Shown here: positions 16,976 through 23,697 of the stretch, one piece after another
Numbering within the stretch: position 1 is the first letter of the stretch
Layout of the letters: the number at the start of each line of letters is the position of its first letter
NCBI GenBank assembly: GCA_001567485.1
Contig: JZRA01000062.1
Coordinates: 29,644 to 93,643 of the forward strand
DNA: 64,000 nt
Reading direction: 5' to 3'
Source: Chloroflexi bacterium OLB13
GTDB taxonomy: Bacteria > Chloroflexota > Anaerolineae > Aggregatilineales > Phototrophicaceae
The notes under the pieces: generated by a model
Database searches by the model: none
What the model saw: only the letters and a program-made list of their open reading frames with translations
Told to the model about the DNA's origin: nothing
Translations under genes and position numbers: made by a program

Positions 16976-18113
16976 TTGGCACGATCAACTCGTGCTGGGC
17001 CTCGGCGTGTGCGAGCACAATCCGGTTGACGACGCGGGTCTGCAGCGCGGGCTGATCGCCCAACACCATCAGGGTCGCCGCGGTATGCGCGGGCATTGCG
17101 GAGAGGCCGGCCTTCAGGGATGACAGCATCTCGCCCGTCTTGTAGGCGCGGTTGTTGACGACCGTCACATCCCACGGCGCGAGAACTGCCTTGATTTCCT
17201 TCGCGTCGTGCCCGGTCACGACGACGATCGGGTCGACGCGCGCCTTAATCAGCTGCTCGATAACGTACTCGATGATGGTGCGATTTTCGCGCCACAGCTT
17301 CAAGAGCTTCTGTTCACCCATACGGGTCGACATCCCGGCCGCCAACACGACCGCGCCCACGGGCCGTTGAACCTCGCGCACCGGCTCATGTCCGCGCACC
17401 TCGCCAAGCGCGACGGCGTGCAGCGTACTGTGTCGCAGGGCGATCTTCGCTGCGATGCGCGCCCGCACACGGTTGTACGGAGTCATGGGTGTCTGGTTGA
17501 AGAACGCGACGGTGCGCACGTCACGCGGCACACCGGCCATGCCGAGCTGATCGTCGCGGATCACCTGTGCGATCCACGAAGGCCGGATCGCGCCGTTCAG
17601 TGGAAATCCGCAGCGGTCGATCATGGCCTGCGCGTTATAGACGTTTTCGTCGTTGAGCGCCTGCCCCACGGCTGCGAACGACGCGACCGGAATCGCCAAC
17701 GTCGTCGCCTTAGGAATCTGCGGCTCGCCGCGGGATGGGGCTTTCAACGGCTTTCCCGCTGCATAGTCAGCCTCGACCAGCATCACATCCGAGTCGATTC
17801 GATCCAGCAGCGCATCAATCAGGGACGGCGCAACGGCCATCGCCCGCCCACGGACGATGTCACCATGCAGGACGACGAAGCGCGCCTCGCTCAGTGTTTG
17901 GGAGATTACCGCTGGCTCGGTGTTCGCATGGAGCGCCGCAGGGAACAGAGAGAGCTGCTCCTCTGGAACCGGAACTGTAGCAGCGGCGAGCACGCGCCAT
18001 CCGGTCTCGGCGAGTTCATAGCCGATACCGACCAGCAGCGACGTCTTGCCACCCGCGCCGATCAGCGAGACGACGGCGCCCTTTTCAATGCCAAACGCAT
18101 CGGTGAATTTCAT
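16944..18113 (-). CDS. YqeC-MocA fusion: molybdenum hydroxylase accessory protein (3' end frameshifted)
   Basis: A 389-residue product as read. Residues 1-230 match YqeC, a P-loop protein linked to (selenium-dependent) molybdenum hydroxylases: VSLIGAGGKTSLLVGIGYEL is its nucleotide-binding start. Residues about 245-389 match MocA/MobA-type molybdopterin nucleotidyltransferases: AVVLAAGMSTRMGEQKLL, SSLKAGLSAM and LMVLGDQPAL. The frame ends prematurely at 16944; the missing end (GHPVLIGRR and DIDTPQDY) is found in another frame just downstream, giving about 450 residues when joined. It lies 48 bases after the molybdopterin subunit gene and presumably makes or inserts the molybdopterin cytosine dinucleotide cofactor. 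Either a sequencing indel or a recent mutation. Confidence 0.85.
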   Translation of the reverse strand: MKFTDAFGIEKGAVVSLIGAGGKTSLLVGIGYELAETGWRVLAAATVPVPEEQLSLFPAALHANTEPAVISQTLSEARFVVLHGDIVRGRAMAVAPSLIDALLDRIDSDVMLVEADYAAGKPLKAPSRGEPQIPKATTLAIPVASFAAVGQALNDENVYNAQAMIDRCGFPLNGAIRPSWIAQVIRDDQLGMAGVPRDVRTVAFFNQTPMTPYNRVRARIAAKIALRHSTLHAVALGEVRGHEPVREVQRPVGAVVLAAGMSTRMGEQKLLKLWRENRTIIEYVIEQLIKARVDPIVVVTGHDAKEIKAVLAPWDVTVVNNRAYKTGEMLSSLKAGLSAMPAHTAATLMVLGDQPALQTRVVNRIVLAHAEAQHELIVPSHTMRAGIRF

Positions 18114-18161
18114 GGCCCGAGTCGAGTCGATAGACCGCGCATGCGTTGCAATCCGATCATG

Positions 18162-20387
18162 CTATGGAATCGCGCCAACCCCCGCCTTCCGCAGCGCCGC
18201 GACCACGCGTTCCGGCGTCATCGGAATCGCGTCGATCCACACGCCGGTGGCGTCATGCACCGCCGCTACGAGCGCCGGCGCCAACGGCAGCAGCGGCATT
18301 TCCGCCATACCCCGCGCACCCCACGGCCCAATCGGGTCGGGGTACTCCAGCACGACCGACTTCACCTCATGCGGGACGTCTTTGATCGTCGGAATCAAGT
18401 ACGTCGAGAGATACGGATTCAGGATTTTCCCCTCACGGGTGACGAGGTTTTCCATCACCGCATATCCCTGCGCCTGAACCACAGCGCCCTCCACCTGCCC
18501 AACGACGAGCTGCGGATTGATGGCGCGTCCAACGTCATTGGCGCTGACGACCCGGATGATCTCGATGTGCCCGGTCTCGATGTCGACCTCGACCTCAACG
18601 GCCTGCGCCGTGTAGCCATACGCGAAGTTCGGCTCGGATTTGCCTGTTCGGGGATCGAACATCGACGTCCGGGGGGGCCGGTATTCGTACACGCCGATGG
18701 CCGGCCGTTCTTCACTTTTCCACGCGGTCAGCGCCTTCTCCGCCGCCCCGCGAATGGCGTTGCCCGCCATGAATGTCAAGCGAGATGCCGATGCGCTCCC
18801 GGACGAACCGACGCTCGCCGAATCAGACGGGATCAACTCGACGCGCTCAATCGGCACACCGACGGCTTCAGCCGCCATCTGCACGAATACCGTGTGCGCG
18901 CCCTGCCCGACATCCGCGCCGTTCGCCCGCACGACTACACGGTCGATTTTCGATTTGCCATACAGTTCAATCGCCGCCCACGAGTGCTCTGGAAAGCCGA
19001 ACGAATAACCAACGTTCTTGTAGCCGCCGGCAAACCCGATACCCCGCTTGCGCCACGACTCTACGGGCTGCTCGACACTGCGCCGGCGCCATTCACCATC
19101 GTGTGTCCAGTAACTCTCAAGCGCGCACTGTTCGATGACCTGCGGCATGCTGACCCCGGGCGGCAGCGGCGTTTGCACCGACGTTACGCTGCCTTCCCGT
19201 ATGGTGTTAATCATGCGGATGTGAACCGGATCCATTCCGAGCGCGTCGGCCAGCTTGTTCATCTGGATTTCAGCGGCGAACAACGCCTGCGGCCCGCCGA
19301 ACCCGCGGAATGCCCCGGTCGGTATATTGTTGGTGTAGACCGCATACGTGTCGACGTGTACGTTCGGGCACTCATACGGCCCGCTGATGAGCAGGCACGC
19401 GTTAGCGACGACCTTGGTTGACGTGTACGCATAGGCGCCGGCGTCCGCTAGCACTTCGGCTTCCACGGCGACCAGCTTCCCCTCGCGGGTAGCGCCCCAC
19501 CGCGTCCGTATCGAGAACGGGTGCCGCTTGTGGTGGAAACGAATCGACTCCTCGCGCGACCATTGAATCTTGACCGGACGCCTCAATCGCTGCGCCGCCA
19601 GCGCCAGTACGATCTGTACCGACATATCCTCGCGGCCGCCGAATGCGCCCCCGATAGCCGGATAGATCACGCGCACCGACTCCTCTGGCACATCCAGCGC
19701 GTGGCTGATCTGCCAGACATCTTCGTGCGCCCACTGGCCCGCGACCACGACCGTAATCCGGTCTTCGTCATCAATGTATGAAAGCCCGGCTTCAGGCTGA
19801 AGATAGGCGTGTTCCTGATAGCCGGTTTCGTAAACCCCTTCAACGACGACATCCGCCGCATCCCAACCAGCCTGCTGCGTGCCTTTCCGGATGCGGAAGT
19901 GACACAGGACGTTGTTGTCGCTGCCGACGTGAAGCTGCGGTTGTCCGGGTTCCATCGCCGTTCGGAAGTCGAACACGGTCGGAAGCGGTTCATAGACGAT
20001 CTCGATCGCCGCGAGGGCCGCTGCTGCCTGTGCCTCGCTGTCCGCCACCGCGACCGCAACGCAGTCCATTGTCGTCCGAACGATGTCTGCGCCTTCAATA
20101 CTGCTCCCCGGCCCGCACAACACCGGCTGATCCTTGATGACCAGACCATACTCGTTCTTCGGCACATCTCGCGCCGTGAAGATCGCGTGGACACCCGGCA
20201 TCGTTTGAGCGCGGGACGTGTCTATCGAAACGACACGGGCGTGCGCGTGGTCGCTGAAGCGAAGCTTCATCCACAACTGCCCCGGAACCGTGATGTCACC
20301 GGGATACGGAGTTTCTCCAGTGACCTTGCCATACGCGTCGATCCGGCCGACCGAACGGCCCACGTGTTTGAGCATCGATTCAGTCAT
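18162..20387 (-). CDS. Molybdopterin-binding subunit of an xanthine dehydrogenase-family hydroxylase
   Basis: A 741-residue large subunit. The start VGRSVGRIDAYGKVTGETPYPGDI is typical. The active-site loop reads TGAFRGFGGPQA, as in xanthine dehydrogenases and unlike the AYxCSFR of form I CO dehydrogenase. The catalytic glutamate is present in GARGMAEMPLLP (normally GxGExP), and GQGAHTVFVQMAAEAVG binds the cofactor. Its partner FAD/2Fe-2S chain is encoded two genes upstream. Purine (xanthine or hypoxanthine) oxidation is the most likely role, supported by the nearby 8-oxoguanine deaminase. Another N-heterocycle or an aldehyde remains possible. Confidence 0.9.
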   Translation of the reverse strand: MTESMLKHVGRSVGRIDAYGKVTGETPYPGDITVPGQLWMKLRFSDHAHARVVSIDTSRAQTMPGVHAIFTARDVPKNEYGLVIKDQPVLCGPGSSIEGADIVRTTMDCVAVAVADSEAQAAAALAAIEIVYEPLPTVFDFRTAMEPGQPQLHVGSDNNVLCHFRIRKGTQQAGWDAADVVVEGVYETGYQEHAYLQPEAGLSYIDDEDRITVVVAGQWAHEDVWQISHALDVPEESVRVIYPAIGGAFGGREDMSVQIVLALAAQRLRRPVKIQWSREESIRFHHKRHPFSIRTRWGATREGKLVAVEAEVLADAGAYAYTSTKVVANACLLISGPYECPNVHVDTYAVYTNNIPTGAFRGFGGPQALFAAEIQMNKLADALGMDPVHIRMINTIREGSVTSVQTPLPPGVSMPQVIEQCALESYWTHDGEWRRRSVEQPVESWRKRGIGFAGGYKNVGYSFGFPEHSWAAIELYGKSKIDRVVVRANGADVGQGAHTVFVQMAAEAVGVPIERVELIPSDSASVGSSGSASASRLTFMAGNAIRGAAEKALTAWKSEERPAIGVYEYRPPRTSMFDPRTGKSEPNFAYGYTAQAVEVEVDIETGHIEIIRVVSANDVGRAINPQLVVGQVEGAVVQAQGYAVMENLVTREGKILNPYLSTYLIPTIKDVPHEVKSVVLEYPDPIGPWGARGMAEMPLLPLAPALVAAVHDATGVWIDAIPMTPERVVAALRKAGVGAIP

Positions 20388-20393
20388 AACCGG

Positions 20394-20783
20394 TTACTTG
20401 CCTTCCCGGCGCGCTTTGGCGATCTGCTTGCGAACCTGCTGCTGCCGCGCCTTCTTCGCCGCCGCGGTGACTTGGATCTCGCGCTTATCCCGCTTCATCT
20501 CGCGGTCACTGAACTTTTCTTTGGTCTTGGGCACCATCATCGCGAACAGCACGGACATAACCATCATGCAGATGAAGAACAGCGCCACCCCGACGATCGT
20601 CCGCCACAAGGACGGATCGACCTGCCCCACGAATTGCTGCGTGTTCTCGGCCAGTGGCGCGCTGAGGATATACGCGACCGCAGCGAACACAATCGTAAGA
20701 ATCAGGCCGGTAATGCCCAGCCATGCGCGGCCGCGCCGTAACTGTGACTCATCTTTCGCCAATGGATCAGTCTGCTTGAACAT
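20394..20783 (-). CDS. Small two-helix membrane protein between hydroxylase subunits
   Basis: A 129-residue protein with a short acidic/basic N-terminus, two transmembrane helices (about 21-43 and 63-84) joined by a short loop, and a strongly basic tail rich in Lys, Arg and Gln (residues 88-129) that is probably cytosolic. I recognise no family. Its start lies within the end of the FAD/2Fe-2S subunit gene (17-base overlap) and its stop is 6 bases before the molybdopterin subunit, so it is an integral member of the hydroxylase operon. A membrane anchor or assembly factor for the hydroxylase is conceivable, since these enzymes are normally soluble, but nothing in the sequence proves it. Confidence 0.75.
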   Translation of the reverse strand: MFKQTDPLAKDESQLRRGRAWLGITGLILTIVFAAVAYILSAPLAENTQQFVGQVDPSLWRTIVGVALFFICMMVMSVLFAMMVPKTKEKFSDREMKRDKREIQVTAAAKKARQQQVRKQIAKARREGK

Positions 20784-22203
20784 CGGTCGCCTCCGTCACC
20801 CCATGACTCAGCGATGCGGACTGCATCGCGCTGATGATCTTATAATATCCGGTACAGCGGCACAGGTTGCCACTGAATGCCTGTTCAATTTGGTCGCGGG
20901 TAGGCTGTGGATGTTCGTCCAGCAAAGCCGCTCCGGCAACGAGGAATCCCGGCGTGCAGTACCCGCACTGCACCGCCCCATGTTCGATAAAACTCGCCTG
21001 AACCGGATGCAGTTCGCTGCCATCTTTCAAGCCCTCGACCGTCGTGACACGCGCGCCGTGAGCACGCACCGCCGGAACCATGCACGCCATTACCGCCATG
21101 CCGTCCAGCATTACGGTGCACGCGCCGCACTCTCCTTCGGCGCAGCCTTCTTTCGTACCGGGGAGGTCGGCGACGTCCCGTAGAAAGTCGAGCAGGGTGC
21201 TGTCATGTCCGCTGTCGAACCGCCGTGCCAGTCCGTTGATCTCGACCTCGATTGGATCACCATCGGCCAACATGCTCGCGTGTTCAATGACCGGATGTTG
21301 AGCCTGCCCCCGCAGCATCGCAGCGTCGGCGGGCGGGGCCGCGCTCGTATCATGTGCCAGCGTGCGCAGCGCGCGATGCACTAACACGCCGATCATCTCG
21401 CGCCGATAAGCCGCCGTACTGCGCACGTCGTCAATCGGGGATGGCGCTGCGGCGGCGGCCCGCGCAGCGCGCGACATCACCTCCGGCGTTAGCGGATGTC
21501 CGATCAACTGGAGTTCGGCGTCCGGCACGCGGATAATCACCGGCGCGACGCTCCCAAGGGTGACCACCGCATTGGTCACGACCGAGCCGGCATCCAGCGT
21601 CAGCAGCACCGTGCAGTTCACCACCGAGATCGCCTGTGCGCGGCGCAGACCCAGTTTGAGGAAGATCCCGCGCTGGTTCACGGTCATCTTGGGGATGCGA
21701 ATGCTGACGAGCAGTTCATCCGGCTCCATCACGGTCTTGCGCAGTCCGGTGTAGAACTCGGCGAGGCGGACGCTGCGCGTGCCACGCGCCGAGCGCAGAT
21801 CGACCGATGCGCCCAACGCCATTAGTGGTGAAATCGTGTCATTGGCCGGCGATGCGGTGATGATGTTGCCGGCGACGGTCGCCCGGTTGCGGATCTGCGG
21901 CGCGCCAACCTCCCAACTCGCCTGCGCGAGGGGCAGCGCAAAGCGCCGGATCATGTCGCTTGCGACGATGTCGTTATGCGTCACCATCGCGCCGACAATC
22001 AGCGAGTCGTCCGTCTCCGTGATTCCTGCAAGTTCCGCCACGCGCGACACGTCGATGAGTGCCTCAAGGTGCGGGCGCACCCCGCGTTCAAGCTCGATCA
22101 GCAGGTCTGTCGCGCCGGCGACGACACGAGCCTGCGCCCCATATTTTGCCAGCAGTTCCACCGCTTCGTCAGCGGAGGCGACGTTGTGATACGCTTTCCA
22201 CAT
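20767..22203 (-). CDS. Fused FAD-binding and 2Fe-2S subunit of the molybdenum hydroxylase
   Basis: A 478-residue chain joining two usually separate CoxM- and CoxS-like subunits. Residues 1-290 are the FAD domain: VVAGATDLLIELERG and TVAGNIITASPANDTISPL bind FAD, followed by the C-terminal CO-dehydrogenase flavoprotein lobe. Residues about 315-478 are the iron-sulfur part: KEGCAEGECGACTVMLDG carries the plant-ferredoxin cluster, and CGYCTPGF with NLCRCTGYY carries the second. The order FAD then 2Fe-2S is the reverse of eukaryotic xanthine dehydrogenase. It passes electrons from the molybdopterin subunit to NAD or another acceptor. ATG at 22203. Confidence 0.92.
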   Translation of the reverse strand: MWKAYHNVASADEAVELLAKYGAQARVVAGATDLLIELERGVRPHLEALIDVSRVAELAGITETDDSLIVGAMVTHNDIVASDMIRRFALPLAQASWEVGAPQIRNRATVAGNIITASPANDTISPLMALGASVDLRSARGTRSVRLAEFYTGLRKTVMEPDELLVSIRIPKMTVNQRGIFLKLGLRRAQAISVVNCTVLLTLDAGSVVTNAVVTLGSVAPVIIRVPDAELQLIGHPLTPEVMSRAARAAAAAPSPIDDVRSTAAYRREMIGVLVHRALRTLAHDTSAAPPADAAMLRGQAQHPVIEHASMLADGDPIEVEINGLARRFDSGHDSTLLDFLRDVADLPGTKEGCAEGECGACTVMLDGMAVMACMVPAVRAHGARVTTVEGLKDGSELHPVQASFIEHGAVQCGYCTPGFLVAGAALLDEHPQPTRDQIEQAFSGNLCRCTGYYKIISAMQSASLSHGVTEATDVQAD

Positions 22204-22217
22204 AATCCGCCCTCAGG

Positions 22218-22847
22218 TTAGTGCGCTTCAATTCGAGTTACGGGTTCAATATCCAACACGGTATACGGGTTGATGTTCACGATATGGGTATGTTCGTAAT
22301 CGGTTCGTGTCTTAATCCGGTTATCATACGTATGGACGTGCCCATGCACCATATAGCGCGGACGATACCAGCGCATGAACCATAACAGCGCCCGCATGCC
22401 GTGGTGCGGTCTGTCCTCCAAGTCGTGGATGCCTCTCGGCGGAGAGTGGGTCACCAACACGTCGACGCCAAATCCCTTGCGGTAGCGGCGTGGGAGCAGC
22501 GATGGGCCAAACCGGATGACCATGTTGGCGACCTGCCAATCGTCATACTGGATACTCCCCTGATTGTAGCGTATCGACCCCTCAATGCCCGCGAAGGTCA
22601 GGCCCTCAAACTCTACCACCTTCCGGTGAAGGTCGATACCACCGGGCGGCTCCTGATCGTACATCTCGTCATGGTTGCCGCGCACGTAAAACAGTGGCAC
22701 GCCGAGCACCGACGTGATGAACTCGAGGTACGCCGCGCTCATATCTCCACAGCTGACGACAAGCCTGACGTCCGCGTACCGGCGTCTGAGGTTCGCTGCA
22801 TTTTCTAACTGAGCGACAACTGTGTCGCTGACAAAAAGAATCTTCAC
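22218..22847 (-). CDS. Calcineurin-like metallophosphoesterase
   Basis: A 209-residue metal-dependent phosphoesterase. The set of motifs is almost complete: FVSDTV at the N-terminus in place of the usual D-x-H, VVSCGDMS, FYVRGNHDEM, VTHSPPRGIHD and VHGHVHTYD. The first motif is altered: the histidine that normally follows the first aspartate (D-x-H) reads D-T-V. I chose GTG at 22847 (VKILFVSD) because the longer frame lacks homology and would run into xdhC. The substrate is unknown. The gene sits inside the hydroxylase operon between xdhC and the FAD subunit. Confidence 0.85.
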   Translation of the reverse strand: MKILFVSDTVVAQLENAANLRRRYADVRLVVSCGDMSAAYLEFITSVLGVPLFYVRGNHDEMYDQEPPGGIDLHRKVVEFEGLTFAGIEGSIRYNQGSIQYDDWQVANMVIRFGPSLLPRRYRKGFGVDVLVTHSPPRGIHDLEDRPHHGMRALLWFMRWYRPRYMVHGHVHTYDNRIKTRTDYEHTHIVNINPYTVLDIEPVTRIEAH

Positions 22848-22887
22848 CGTATCGCCGTTACTTGTACCGCCGAATCGACGGCCGCTA

Positions 22888-23697
22888 TCACGTATCCTGC
22901 CACGACATAGGACGCCCCGAACCACCACGTTGAGTCATGATGATCTCCGCAAGGATGCTCACCGCGATCTCGCGCGGCGACTGCGCCTCGATATCCAGCC
23001 CGATCGGCGCACGCAGTCGATTAAGCGACTCCAGCCCGATGCCGGTTCGGGTGAGGGCTTCGCGGGTCAAGAGAATCCGCCGCTTGCTGCCGATTAACCC
23101 GACATACGGGGCCTTTGTCGCCAGCAGCGCAGGAAGCAGTCGCTCGTCCACCGGCAGTCCGCGCGTCACCGCCGCGACGTACGTATGCTCGTCGATCACG
23201 GTTCGCGATACGATGTCCACCGGGTCGCACACGATGTAGCCAGCCAGATCAGGCACGACGTGCGGCCCACAATAGTCGCTGCGGTCGTCGGACAGGATCA
23301 CCTGAAAGCCCGCCCACTTGGCGAGTTCACACAGCGCGCCCCCCACATGTCCCCCGCCGATCACGAGCAAGCGCGGCGCGGGGCGCACCGGATCAATCAC
23401 GACCCGCAGCGTGCCGCCGCAAATCCCCGGATCTCCGGCTTCCAAGCTGTTGAGCGTGTACGTTTTCTCGCGGATTTGTCCGTCTTGCAGCGCCGCGGCC
23501 GCCTCTCGAATCGCGTCCGCCTCCATCGCGCCACCACCGATCGTGCCGACCACCGACCCATCCTGCCGCACAAGCATCTTCGCTCCGGCCTCGCGAGGCG
23601 TTGAGCCTTGCGCCCAAACGACAGTCACCAGCGCGAACGGCTCCGATCCATCAGCCGCCTTACCCACCGCGGCCAACACCGCGCGTACGTCATCCAT
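22888..23697 (-). CDS. XdhC/CoxI family molybdenum hydroxylase maturation factor
   Basis: A 269-residue XdhC-type protein, which binds molybdopterin cofactor, adds the essential sulfido ligand with a desulfurase and hands it to the apo-hydroxylase. The N-terminal domain has the hallmark WAQGSTPREAGAKMLV and GTIGGGAMEADAI. The C-terminal Rossmann domain has LLVIGGGHVGGALCELA, then YVGLIGSKRR and the end motif IGLDIEAQSPREIAVSILAEI. Complete. The start at 23697 overlaps the previous gene by 8 bases. It belongs to the hydroxylase operon. Confidence 0.93.
   Translation of the reverse strand: MDDVRAVLAAVGKAADGSEPFALVTVVWAQGSTPREAGAKMLVRQDGSVVGTIGGGAMEADAIREAAAALQDGQIREKTYTLNSLEAGDPGICGGTLRVVIDPVRPAPRLLVIGGGHVGGALCELAKWAGFQVILSDDRSDYCGPHVVPDLAGYIVCDPVDIVSRTVIDEHTYVAAVTRGLPVDERLLPALLATKAPYVGLIGSKRRILLTREALTRTGIGLESLNRLRAPIGLDIEAQSPREIAVSILAEIIMTQRGGSGRPMSWQDT

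Noticed and set aside
17208..19421. A 737-codon open frame on the plus strand opposite the hydroxylase genes
   Set aside because: Its translation is rich in Arg, His and Asp with no recognisable motif, and the minus-strand genes here carry clear domain signatures. It is a GC-rich shadow frame.
18162..20387. Assignment of the large subunit to aerobic CO dehydrogenase (CoxL)
   Set aside because: The active-site loop reads AFRGFGG, as in xanthine dehydrogenases, rather than the AYxCSFR or AYRGAGR of CoxL forms.
19809..20741. A 310-codon plus-strand frame over the molybdopterin and two-helix genes
   Set aside because: Composition typical of a reverse frame, while the minus-strand products have domains, overlaps and consistent starts.
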